64,000 bases of DNA. It comes from Arthrobacter sp. MN05-02 (lineage in GTDB: Bacteria; Actinomycetota; Actinomycetes; Actinomycetales; Micrococcaceae). The notes under the pieces are model-generated. The model ran no database searches. It saw nothing but the letters and a program-made list of their open reading frames with translations, and was not told where the DNA came from. The position numbers and the translations under genes were made by a program. The stretch's first letter is position 1, and every line of letters begins with the position of its first letter. The DNA lies in contig AP018697.1 in the NCBI GenBank assembly GCA_004001285.1, forward strand, positions 3,286,001-3,350,000, given 5' to 3'. This document shows positions 38,560-47,214 of the stretch, piece by piece.

Positions 38560-39495
38560 CTACCCGCCTAGCCTCCGCAAGACCCACTCGACGTGGACCG
38601 ACTCTCCTGGTGCGAGCACGCGAAGGTCACGGCCCGAGTTCAGCGCATCCGGAGGGCAGGTCATGGGTTCAACGGCCAGCGCATGACGATGAACAGGACT
38701 CCCCGGCACATCGGTCGTGTACAGCTGCACCCACTTGCATTCAGCACTCAACTCGAGTTCAACTCCTGTCCTCTGCCCGTTGAACAGGCGGACTGTCGCC
38801 CGACCGGTTCCGTCCCTCGCAAGCCCCGTGAAGGCATTGTTCAAAACCGTTTGCCCGATCTTCCTCGGCGTCCGGAAGTCGAAACAACCCCGCTCGTACT
38901 CATCGACATACACAAGTTTTTGCGGCAGGTATCGGACCGGGTCCACAAGCAGAACCTCGTTGGCTGGCAGTTCCAGGGTCCAGCCGTCCACAGCTGTGGG
39001 GCCGGGGTTCCCTGCGAGCAGATAAGGGTGCCCACCCATCCCAAAAGGTGCGCTCTCCATACTCTCATTCGTGGCAGTGACACTTTGTGTCAGTCCTTCT
39101 TCCCGCAGCACGAAGCGCACATCAAGTCGAATGCTCCACGGATAGCCGGGTTGAGGGCCAACCATCGCCGTCAACGTGAGCTCCTGCGCTCCTTCACTAA
39201 TGGGTGTGAAGTCGAGGTCGGATACCAGCCCATGTGAGGCATTGCCTCGCTCGGGTTCATTCATTGGTAGGGCGTATGCGCTGCCCCTGAACCGGTATTC
39301 CGCGTTGGCGGTCCGGTTCGGCCACGGGGCAAGCAGGGCTCCTCGCATTGCCGGGCGTTCCTCAGCGGCATCGAACGGCATGAGCAGGTCCACCCCGTGG
39401 CAGGAGTAGCCCCGCAACGTTGCCCCGATGCTGGCGATATGAGCTTCAGAATCGCCTACCTTCAGCACGTACTGTTGGCCCGAAATGGTGCGCAT
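38560..39495 (-). CDS. Aldose 1-epimerase (mutarotase)
   Basis: A 311-residue galactose-mutarotase-family protein: GATLRGYSCHGVDLLMPFD near the start, substrate-binding NRTANAEYRF, catalytic His in PFGMGGHPYLL, and catalytic Glu in ALAVEPMTCPPDALN. ATG 39493-39495 has AGAGG nine bases upstream, and an upstream in-frame ATG at 39531 gives 12 extra residues. It interconverts anomers of a sugar brought in by the neighbouring importer. It is transcribed alone, convergent with araC. Confidence 0.87.
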   Translation of the reverse strand: MRTISGQQYVLKVGDSEAHIASIGATLRGYSCHGVDLLMPFDAAEERPAMRGALLAPWPNRTANAEYRFRGSAYALPMNEPERGNASHGLVSDLDFTPISEGAQELTLTAMVGPQPGYPWSIRLDVRFVLREEGLTQSVTATNESMESAPFGMGGHPYLLAGNPGPTAVDGWTLELPANEVLLVDPVRYLPQKLVYVDEYERGCFDFRTPRKIGQTVLNNAFTGLARDGTGRATVRLFNGQRTGVELELSAECKWVQLYTTDVPGSPVHRHALAVEPMTCPPDALNSGRDLRVLAPGESVHVEWVLRRLGG

Positions 39496-40194
39496 TGACC
39501 CAATCCTCTTGAAAGTCCCCGTCATGTCCAATTCCTGAGCAAAGACCCATTGGGCCCTTCCTGCTGCTGTTGATTCCCCAGCTGGCTTTCAAGGGAAGCG
39601 CGCGTCGTGCCGCGCCCGCAAGTCGATGTTGCTTCAAAACAGCCAGCTACACGTCAACTATCTGTGGTGGATGCGGGCTACTAGCCCCTTGCCGCTGGAC
39701 ACTACCGTCGTCGTGACAAGAGGACGGGCAAGGTCATCGTCATGCTCTCTGTTACTGGTGCGGGTTCCGTCAAGGTAGCTGATGCCAGCTACCAGATGAA
39801 CCATCCAGCTACGCGACACCGCCGGCTTCCGTTCCCCTCGCACACCACTCGAGCACGGAAAAATTATGGACGAGGTGATGGATTCACTTGCTGGGCGCCG
39901 AGATCGGTGATCTCACCCGGACTCTCACGTGTGACCGTAGGCCGGTGGTTCGAATCCAATCTGTAGATCGCGCCGTGGCGCTCTTCGCCGAACTGCTGAC
40001 CACGCTAGAGGAAACTGGTACCGGCGGACATTCTCGCATCTTCAGGTGTCGCAGGGCAGCTACTCATCCGCTTGGCTGACGCTTTGGACCAAGCTCTGCG
40101 GCTCAGTTCTGTCGGTGGCAGAGGAGTTTGAGCGCGGATCCCGAGGCAGTGTTTCTCGGTAGCGAGGCGGTAGAGCATCGGCTGCGTCAACATC
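39496..40194. other. Gene-free stretch left of dif-like site 4
   Basis: About 700 bases hold the epimerase leader and then only short unsupported frames. A stretch around 39940-39960 contains GGTTCGAATCC, the core of a tRNA T-arm, but no complete cloverleaf can be built around it. No protein family is recognised. Confidence 0.4.
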
Positions 40195-40222
40195 AGTTGA
40201 CATAGTATTAATTATCGGCGAT
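40195..40222 (-). repeat. dif-like Xer site 4
   Basis: Minus strand: ATCGCCGATAA, centre TTAATA, CTATGTCAACT. Of the five this looks nearest to the actinobacterial dif consensus as I recall it, and its AT-rich centre is typical of true dif. It lies 63 bp beyond the sdpB stop. Confidence 0.78.
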
Positions 40223-40285
40223 CTCGCGCTGCGCCAGACGGAGTGCTTAGTCTGCCTGCCAGACGTTGTGGGTTTCGTTGTGAGA

Positions 40286-41251
40286 TCAGCCGATGCTGTT
40301 TGCGGTCGGTGACGCGTCGGGTCTGGCTTGAGAAGCTAAACCCTCTGGATACTGGTTCGACTCCTGACGGATAGTTGTCTTCCAAGCGAGTGATGTTGCT
40401 GCGAGGACTCCGCCGATCATGACCATGCCGAAGGATCCGAGGCCGATCATCAGGATGATCATGACGTGTAGTGCAGCGGCGAGAATGAATGCGAGGCGTT
40501 GCCATGGTCGGGAGGAAAGGATCAGCACTGCGATCGCGAGTTCCGTGATCATCGTGCCCCAGGTGGCGGCGACGGCGAGCAAGGGAACCGCGGTTACCTC
40601 ACGCATCAGGCCGGCGAGCGGTCCCGTCACACCGAAGTACTCCATGCGCGTTACATAGTAGACAGCCGAACCGTCTTGCCAGGCCTCTACGGCCATTTTG
40701 GAGATGCTGCTGTTGAGGTAGATATATGCCATCTGAGCACGGAGAAGCCAGTGCGCAGCCCAACTCAACCCGTAGAAGCGTCCTCCAAGGCTGTTCGGTT
40801 GAGTGGAGCGCGACCATACCCAGTACCTTGTGTCCGACAGGGAGATCAGCGCGATGCATACGGTGATTGCGACCGCGGCCTGGTCTCCTCCCTCTGGAAG
40901 GTCGATCGCCAACACGATCGACAGAGCGACATATAGGTGCACCCAGCTCATGATGCGGGGTGCGAAGCCAAGGGCGATAAGTACCAACGCTCCGATGAAC
41001 AGCCACCTGACCATCTCTGGTGGCGCCCAGCAGAAGGCAGAAAACGACCAGGAGGTATCGCACCTGGCCAGTGCTGGCTGCTCCCCCACTGGAACGAACA
41101 TGTTCGAAGTAGGGGTCGTGAGGAGTAGCGACAGCTGCGCAAGAGCTACTAGGACCCGTCCTATGTCGAAAGCTCTATTAGCTATGTCTGTACTTGCACC
41201 CAGAGATGCAGCGACCGCAGACGTTATGGCACCGATGCGGTCGGTCAGCAT
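40286..41251 (-). CDS. sdpB: SdpB-like membrane protein of an SDP-type antimicrobial peptide system
   Basis: A 321-residue membrane protein with about seven to eight helices and an HTTM-like layout (RAFDIGRVLVALAQLSLLL, WAAHWLLRAQMAYIYLNSSISKM, SAVYYVTRMEYFGV). As SdpB does in Bacillus, it would help convert pro-SdpC into the active peptide together with SdpA. Its ATG overlaps the sdpA stop by 7 bases. It is the last gene of the sdpI-C-A-B cluster, just before dif-like site 4. Confidence 0.82.
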   Translation of the reverse strand: MLTDRIGAITSAVAASLGASTDIANRAFDIGRVLVALAQLSLLLTTPTSNMFVPVGEQPALARCDTSWSFSAFCWAPPEMVRWLFIGALVLIALGFAPRIMSWVHLYVALSIVLAIDLPEGGDQAAVAITVCIALISLSDTRYWVWSRSTQPNSLGGRFYGLSWAAHWLLRAQMAYIYLNSSISKMAVEAWQDGSAVYYVTRMEYFGVTGPLAGLMREVTAVPLLAVAATWGTMITELAIAVLILSSRPWQRLAFILAAALHVMIILMIGLGSFGMVMIGGVLAATSLAWKTTIRQESNQYPEGLASQARPDASPTANSIG

Positions 41252-41880
41252 GTCACTTCCAAGTGGGACACTCTCTCATCGATTCTCCATCCCGAGTAGT
41301 CTGCCCGGTACGTCCAAGGAACTGGTGCGGTTTCAACCAGGAGAACCTCGCCGCAGATGGTCGGGTCGGGCGATGAATTACTCACCGGCGTTGCAGGAAG
41401 GCTTTCAAGAGCTTCTACCAAGCAGTCGTCTGACGCTACCAGATCGGCACATTCCAGCCATTCTGCATCGGAGAAACTTAGAAGAGCCATTTCCGGACCC
41501 TGGGACCGGTGGTCGCGAGCGAATCCAAACAAGTTTTCCGGGCGCGAGTTGGGAAATTCCGACGCGTTCTCAATGCTTTGTCTGTTGGAGTGCACTGAGT
41601 ATGCAGTGAGCTCAGGGGAGTCCGGAGGTTTTGTGAAGAATGACCAACTCTGGGGCATCAGCGTTCCAAAGAAGGTGCGGGCGGGCCCCCCATCCCTCAC
41701 GGACAGGACATTACTCGGCATTGTGAAGAATAGCGACAAGCCAAACAGGATGCCTACCACTACCAACGAAGCTAGGGCAAGTATTACTTGTCTTGATCCC
41801 ACTTCAGGTGAATATGTCTCGGTCCTGTGGTCGCTTTCATCGACTTTTGTTGGACTATCAGTCACTGAGGCCAGAAGCAA
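41245..41880 (-). CDS. sdpA: SdpA-like antimicrobial peptide maturation protein
   Basis: Up to 211 residues with one N-terminal membrane segment (about 31-52) and the SdpA hallmark PQSWSFFTKPPDSPEL soon after it; the rest is an extracytoplasmic or soluble domain. A GTG at 41863-41865 is an alternative start that reduces the overlap with sdpC from 23 to 8 bases. SdpA and SdpB are both needed to mature the SdpC toxin in Bacillus. Identification rests on the motif plus sdpB and sdpC neighbours. Confidence 0.82.
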   Translation of the reverse strand: MLLASVTDSPTKVDESDHRTETYSPEVGSRQVILALASLVVVGILFGLSLFFTMPSNVLSVRDGGPARTFFGTLMPQSWSFFTKPPDSPELTAYSVHSNRQSIENASEFPNSRPENLFGFARDHRSQGPEMALLSFSDAEWLECADLVASDDCLVEALESLPATPVSNSSPDPTICGEVLLVETAPVPWTYRADYSGWRIDERVSHLEVTC

Positions 41881-42556
41881 TCGTGCTGACCATCGTGTCC
41901 TTCTCGATGGTGCTGGGGGCAGATCCCTGCATCTCGGGCAAGTACACGAGATAGATGACTGTCACCGCGACACCGGCATGGAAGCCAGCCACTGCACCAT
42001 AAACAACAGCCGCGGCTCCAGCGGCCACGACTGCGGCTGCAGCCAACCAGGTAGCTGTCCACGCCCAGTTGCTGCCATTCGTGCTGTACACGTCCTTCGA
42101 CTTCGCTGGTTTCGCGTTGTACACCTTGAGCGCATATGCGTTCAGGCTTGTTGCGAACTCTTGAAGTGCTCGATCGACGTGAACGGGCGAGCCGCTTTGC
42201 AGGTTGGCCGAGATTCGGGCCACGACTTGAGGATGCGCTGCATGGTAGTCAGCAATAAGGGCGTTGGCAGCACTTCGGTCTGCGCCCTCCTCGGCCTGCT
42301 TGAAGCCCAGGGAGTCAGCGAGCCCTGGGTTGTCATCGGACACGCGTCCGTCGCCGAAGACGAGGAACTGCAGTACTTCTTCGTCAGAGTATTTCGCTTG
42401 CGGCAGTTCGGCTTTCGCTGCTGTGGCGCGCGATTCTCCGCCTACAATCTGGGTTGTGCTTGCCTGCTGGGTGGCGCCGGTAGCGACGCCGCCTCCGCTG
42501 ATAACCAACGACGTTGTCAGTGCAGCACCAACAAGCAATTTACGACGATTTTCCAT
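41858..42556 (-). CDS. sdpC: SdpC-family antimicrobial peptide precursor
   Basis: A 232-residue secreted precursor: signal peptide (about 1-28), the SdpC-family block YSDEEVLQFLVFGDG (56-70), a helical region, and a hydrophobic stretch from about 163 to 206 that corresponds to the mature toxin segment of Bacillus SdpC. No Cys is present in that segment, so the disulfide of the Bacillus peptide is absent. The product probably kills sensitive cells by dissipating membrane potential. An SdpI-like immunity gene lies 28 bp upstream. Confidence 0.85.
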   Translation of the reverse strand: MENRRKLLVGAALTTSLVISGGGVATGATQQASTTQIVGGESRATAAKAELPQAKYSDEEVLQFLVFGDGRVSDDNPGLADSLGFKQAEEGADRSAANALIADYHAAHPQVVARISANLQSGSPVHVDRALQEFATSLNAYALKVYNAKPAKSKDVYSTNGSNWAWTATWLAAAAVVAAGAAAVVYGAVAGFHAGVAVTVIYLVYLPEMQGSAPSTIEKDTMVSTIASGLSD

Positions 42557-42583
42557 GTTTCCACCATTTTTGATACTGACTGA

Positions 42584-42964
42584 CTAGTTGTGCTGATCTT
42601 TAGCAGCTTTAGAGGCGACGATTCCAGAAGTGATGAGCATCGCAATCACCAGGGCGAAGCCCGGCAGGATGATTGTTGCATTGACGGCTTGGCTGGGTTC
42701 AAAGCCGGTGATGAGTAAGGCTGTCAAGCCGGCGATAGTAGCAACAGCAGCTGCAATGGCCCCTGCTAGCACCCAAGGGGCACCTGCTTTCTGTCCCCGG
42801 CTCCACGCCTCGTCAGATGACATCGTCGCTCGTGTGCGTATGCCGATTGCCCCGTTGCGTGAGATTCGATCTTTCCGCAACATCGACGAAAAGCCGGCGA
42901 AAAGAATCCCGATCAGAATGAAGAAGACCGTCGCTACGATGAGCGGAGTAGTAGCCTCGTCCAT
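42584..42964 (-). CDS. sdpI: SdpI-family immunity protein
   Basis: A 126-residue protein with three membrane segments (about 7-25, 61-84 and 94-115) and the SdpI/YhfL signature RNGAIGIRTRATMSSDEAW (36-54). In Bacillus, SdpI protects the producer from SdpC. It is first in the operon here, so immunity is made before the toxin. AGGGGG precedes the ATG. The Bacillus system has a separate sdpRI operon; no sdpR is seen here. Confidence 0.85.
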   Translation of the reverse strand: MDEATTPLIVATVFFILIGILFAGFSSMLRKDRISRNGAIGIRTRATMSSDEAWSRGQKAGAPWVLAGAIAAAVATIAGLTALLITGFEPSQAVNATIILPGFALVIAMLITSGIVASKAAKDQHN

Positions 42965-43417
42965 GCGTCCCCCTGCGTGGTGTTGAGTGATTTCAACAGT
43001 CTCATACGTGCTCCGGAGATTTCAAGCGAGTAGTCAAAGGTTGAACCTTGAACAATCGCTGACGCTGGTTCATGCCATTGCATCTATTACATCTTCGGCG
43101 TGTTAGCGACATGCAGTACTTACTTCGTTGCATGAGTTCGCTCGGCGACGAGACGCTGACTTAATCCCAGGCGTAGGTCCAGAGTTGGCTTGCGACACCC
43201 GCATTGGAGAACGCCCAACCTATTGTCCTGTCAACTACGCCGTCTGAGTACCTCTCGTCCACCAGGGCATTACCCGGCTAAAGCAGCGCGTCCGTGGCGT
43301 CTCGTCGCGAATCCGAGCTGATCAATGCCCTGTTGGTCCTGGGGAGCACGCGCAAGCTTCAGGTTAGTTGCGTCAGAGCCCTGAAGCATTGTGGGTAACC
43401 TTCTCTCGAACCCTAAC
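42965..43417. other. Upstream region of the sdp operon
   Basis: About 450 bases hold the sdpI ribosome site and presumably its promoter. I could not pick out a confident -35/-10 pair or a regulator gene. No protein frame is supported. Confidence 0.4.
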
Positions 43418-43445
43418 GTCCGACATAGGGTCAGTTATCGGCGAT
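43418..43445 (-). repeat. dif-like Xer site 5
   Basis: Minus strand: ATCGCCGATAA, centre CTGACC, CTATGTCGGAC. With site 4 it brackets the complete sdp operon (3.2 kb between sites). Confidence 0.72.
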
Positions 43446-43668
43446 TACCTTGTGGCCAAGGAAGGGGACATTCCTGGCCCATCGGATAACTCTTCACCCT
43501 GATTTGCCCAGATCTGTGGCCTGAAACGAACGGGCTGACCGGTAGCCGCAGCTTGGTGCATCAGCAGAGACAGGTGGTCTTGGCTTGCTTCAGCCAAGCG
43601 GTGTAGGTCAGGACCACCCTGGACATGTGCAGCCATCCGGACGTCAGCCACCTCGCTATGTGACGTAG

Positions 43669-44139
43669 CTAGTACTGGGGAAAGCTGAGCGGTTGTTTCA
43701 GCTTGCCAGTCTTCAGGTCGCGGCGTAGCTCTAGAAGAAAGTCGGCTAGCAGCTTGTCTAAGGTGCTGTACTCCTTGTCGAGCCGTTCTCCACGGTCAGA
43801 GGCGTTGCTATCGACTACCACTTCTACGGTTCGCTCTAGCTGGTACAGGAGCTTTGCCACCAATACGTTCAGGCTGTGGGAGGCGAGGACATTGAGAGGC
43901 GTCATGAAGGCACCGTCGCGCCCAGCCGAGTCCGGCTGTCTCGGATTAGCTAGGTCCCGAAGACCCTTCATCCGGGCCACCTCGGTGGACAGCGCCGCGT
44001 ATGCAGCGAAATACGCTGACTACTTCTGGTTGCGAAGCCACTGGCGGTGCTCCGAGGTCCTTGTGAGCCAAGAACCAAGCAGGCTGCCGATGAGTGCTGC
44101 GGCAGCGGCTATAAGGGCAATCTGAAGCTCCTGAGGCAC
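43669..44139 (-). pseudogene. Small membrane-anchored hypothetical protein with an in-frame amber codon
   Basis: Reading from GTG 44137-44139, an N-terminal helix (IALIAAAAALIGSLLGSWL) is followed by RTSEHRQWLRNQK, a TAG stop at 44020-44022, then SAYFAAYAALSTEVARMKG in the same frame and on to a stop at 43669. The layout (one anchor, then a charged helical domain) resembles many small hypothetical proteins of mobile elements. A shorter protein of 103 residues could still start at 43980. No function is recognised. Confidence 0.5.
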
Positions 44140-44456
44140 TACTGCTCCCACTCGCTAGAATCATCATTCGCGTGTCACCCATTGGGCGCAGAGAGACCCC
44201 CTGCTTTAGTCAGGGGGTCTTTCTTGGCGCTACTTGGCCTCCCCGTCCGCCCTGCTCGTGCGCAGCCCAACCGCGTGACACCGCCTGCAGCCATCAGTCG
44301 AATGACGGAACTGCGCCGCCCTCGGCCGAGTCCCAAGTCCTCGGCCCATGCGGTTGGCACAGCACGCCTACAGTTGAAGCTGCGCGGCGCGTCGAAAGCT
44401 CGGCGGATTACTTTGGTGATGGATGTCTGCCAAGCGAGGTATGCCACGCTTGCTCT
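44140..44456 (+). terminator. Intergenic region with a strong hairpin terminator (44194-44225)
   Basis: AGACCCCCTG (44194-44203) pairs perfectly with CAGGGGGTCT (44211-44220), followed by TTCTT: a classical plus-strand intrinsic terminator. No plus-strand gene is seen upstream within this module, so it may be an orphan or may act in the arfB leader. The rest, up to the arfB start at 44457, shows nothing else. Confidence 0.7.
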
Positions 44457-44879
44457 GTGGATCTTGAAGTGACGGCGGACCTGATGATTCCGGCATCCGA
44501 GTTGCAGTGGAAGTTTTCGAGGTCCTCGGGGCCTGGAGGACAGCACGTCAACACGTCTGACAGTCGAGTACAACTCACCTGGATGGCAGCGGAGTCGTCG
44601 GCGCTAAGCGATGAGCAACGGACGCGAATCGCCCACCGAATCGCTCAAATCCACGGGTCGGGATCGATCACGGTGACTGTGTCGGAGCAGCGGTCCCAGT
44701 TGCGCAACCGCGAAATCGCTCTCCAAGCGCTCCGCGACATCGTGGTCGCGGCACTTGCCCATCCGCCCGCGCCGCGCCGCGCGACCCGTCCCACGCGTGG
44801 CTCGGAGCGTCGCCGGGTCGCGAACAAGCAACAGCGATCCGCGATCAAGCGGCAACGCCGACGCCCGACCAACGAGTGA
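44457..44879 (+). CDS. arfB: ArfB-type peptidyl-tRNA hydrolase, ribosome rescue factor
   Basis: 140 residues with the release-factor catalytic motif GPGGQHVNTSDSRVQLTW near residue 25 and a basic C-terminal tail (RRVANKQQRSAIKRQRRR) that enters the mRNA channel of stalled ribosomes. ArfB hydrolyses peptidyl-tRNA on ribosomes lacking a stop codon. GTG 44457 gives the standard short N-terminus (VDLEVTADLMIPASELQW); the longer open frame upstream reads through the terminator and is not supported. It stands alone between the last dif-like site and the conjugation genes. Confidence 0.88.
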   Translation: MDLEVTADLMIPASELQWKFSRSSGPGGQHVNTSDSRVQLTWMAAESSALSDEQRTRIAHRIAQIHGSGSITVTVSEQRSQLRNREIALQALRDIVVAALAHPPAPRRATRPTRGSERRRVANKQQRSAIKRQRRRPTNE

Positions 44880-45120
44880 TGCCCCTAGGTCGCTTCCGAC
44901 CGCAGTCCACGGCGCTGACCCCACTGGAGAAGTGGCCCATCACGATGCGGAGCGTCATCGGGGTTTGAAGCCTTTGTCTCGAGGACGGATCTGGCGATAT
45001 GTAGTTGCTGAGGTTGCTGCAGCCGGTGATCGCCCGGGTAGGGCCGTTGCTCGCGTCGGTTGATTGCCCTCTTCGCGCCTTCCCAGATTCCAAACCTTGG
45101 AAGTGTGGTGGATGGACGAG

Positions 45121-45516
45121 TTACCAAGCCCATCTATGTGGCGGTAATTCAGTGACGAGCCTTCGACGAGTCCCCTTCTCGACGTGCTGCGTTCCGCACT
45201 CCCCGAACGGGCCCCGCTTAGCGAAGAGAACGGCCGCGTGACGGTCGAAGTGGTCGATCCACCACGACGACATGCCACCGTTCGCCTGCGCCTCCAGCCA
45301 CTGCTCGTACAGCCCCCGGAATCGGTCGACGGCCTCTGGGTGGTTCCACCATTGGGAGCACCAGTATTGGTTCTGTGACCGGTCGACTGATTCGATCATC
45401 GACACTAGGCCCTCGACCCAGTCCACGAGATCTTCGGGTGTGAAGGCGAGGTCCACTTCCCTGTCCTGACCGTTAGGTTCGGTTCCCTCGGCCGCATCGC
45501 TGTCGCTACTGGTCAT
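45121..45516 (-). CDS. DUF4913 domain protein
   Basis: 131 residues with FTPEDLVDWVEG, SVDRSQNQYWCSQWWNHPEAVDRF and MSSWWIDHFDRHAAVLFAKRGPFG, the signature of DUF4913, a family found in actinobacterial plasmids and integrative elements beside conjugation genes. The ATG overlaps the coupling-protein stop (45513-45516). No biochemical function is known to me. A decayed copy lies at 28924-29262. The 240 bases between arfB and its stop hold nothing else. Confidence 0.82.
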   Translation of the reverse strand: MTSSDSDAAEGTEPNGQDREVDLAFTPEDLVDWVEGLVSMIESVDRSQNQYWCSQWWNHPEAVDRFRGLYEQWLEAQANGGMSSWWIDHFDRHAAVLFAKRGPFGECGTQHVEKGTRRRLVTELPPHRWAW

Positions 45517-47204
45517 AGGGTGTCCCCTACCTTCGCTGCCCTGATGCGTTCCATAGTGGGGCCGATACGGGCGTTGATGGTCTTGTCGCGAAACCAGGGA
45601 ATGGTGCGGACGATGGTGCCGCCTCCGTTGGAGGTCTTCACCCAGGCCCTGTTGGTGGGGAGTTCGGAGAGCTGGGAGACGGACATGATGTCCCGCCGCT
45701 GCGTCTGCACGGGCCGGGAGGACCCATTCCTCGAGGTGGAGCTGCTGCGGACTTTCGCGTCGTACTGGCCGATGGTCTTGGACAGGGGATTCAAGGAACG
45801 CGGTGTCGTCGGAGCCTCCGCCGTAGACCTTGACCGCAGCCGCGGACCAGAGGGTTTCCCACCCGGTGCGCTCAAGCATGGCCACGCCCTGGCCGCGGGT
45901 CTGGAAGTACGCGCTGACGACGATGCCCATCGAGCCGAAGAACGAGTACCACTCGGGGAGTTGCTTGAGTTTGACGACGTTGCCGACCTCATCCAGGTCA
46001 ACGACCAGCGGCACCGGTAGGCGACCGCCGGCCCGGCGTGCGGCCTGCTGGGCTGCGGTGAACACGGCATAGACCAGCGTGGACACGAACGCTGCGCCAG
46101 AGCCGGCGGCGTCCTGCGAGAGCAGGATCAGGGTGTCCCTGCCGGTCACAAATCGGGCCGGATCAAACACCGGGACACCAGGGGTCGGCATCGACCACGC
46201 TACGAGCTCATCGTGGACGAGTGCGGAGGCCATGCGCTGCGCACTGGCGGCCACGGATCCACGGGTGTCATCCGGCTGGGCGCTCATTCCCTTCAACGCC
46301 GACGACGGGCCGGTGTTCCCGGCTCGTTCCAGCAGCTCGGCGGGTTCGATGAAGTCGGCCGAGGCCACCCACTGCAGGACGTCCTTCATCGTGCCGCCGC
46401 TATTCGCGGCTGCGAGGAAGCACCAGGACAGGAAGTCACGTCCCTGCGAGTCGAACTGCGCATCACCCTTGCCCTGCCCCGCGCTCGGCGCAGACGAGGT
46501 TTCGAAGATCGACGCAACCTCCCCGGCGCTCACCGTATCCGTGACGACGGTGAGCGGGTTGAAGATCATCGCGGGATGCGGGCTGTCGCGCCAGATCCGC
46601 TGCGGGTCGAACAGCCACACCGTCCCGGTATTGGAGCGGGCGGCCAGGACCTCGGCGACGCCGTCGACCTTGTTGCTGGTCATGATGTACGCACCGGGGG
46701 CCTCGATGGCATGCCGGACGACCTGCGTCGTGGTCTTACCCCGCCCGGTCCCCCAGACATGGGTCGAGCACTTCCGCCAGCCCTGGATAACTGCCTTGGT
46801 GCCGGCGTCGCCGGCATACCCGATCGTCAGGCCCCCGGACCGATACCTTCCGCGGTCGGGTGAAGGCGGACCGCTTCGGTGAGGCGGGCATCGAGCATCG
46901 CCGGGCGCATCTTCCCGCCAGGACTCATCCGCCGGGATGCTTCGGCGGTCCGTGATACCGGGCGGGTGCTCCACCACGCGAAGGCGGCGATGACCACGAC
47001 CGCTTCCGCGCCGAGGAGCCAGCTCGCGGCTGCCGGCCATGGATCCCCCGTAGTCAGTCCGATGGCGAGGGTGATCGGGTTCCATGACAGGTCGGTGGGA
47101 GCCGGGGTGAAGGCTTCGGCGAGGTGGATCAGGGCGACCGCGACGAACGCAGCGAGGGCTACGAACGAGAACGCGATGACCGGGCCGTTCTCCTCGGTCT
47201 TCAT
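45513..47204 (-). pseudogene. Conjugative DNA-transfer coupling protein (TraG/TraD type), two frame breaks
   Basis: After correction the gene encodes 563 residues: two N-terminal membrane helices (VIAFSFVALAAFVAVALI and WLLGAEAVVVIAAFAWW), a Walker A in WGTGRGKTT, AYIMTSNKVDG, LLSQDAAGSGAAF, VVDLDEVGNVVKLKQLPEW (Walker B region) and a TraM-recognition C-terminus. The frame breaks at a C5 run (46832-46836; one base missing) and a G4 run (45785-45788; one base extra). The net length stays divisible by three. It would couple relaxosome DNA to a type IV secretion channel. Confidence 0.8.
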
Positions 47205-47214
47205 CGGGTCACCT

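Noticed and set aside
39900..39965. tRNA-like T-arm sequence GGTTCGAATCC
   Set aside because: The T-stem pairs only partly and I could not build an acceptor stem or a complete anticodon arm, so no tRNA gene is called.
44172..44456. Upstream extension of arfB
   Set aside because: It would be translated through a strong terminator and adds 95 residues not found in ArfB proteins.
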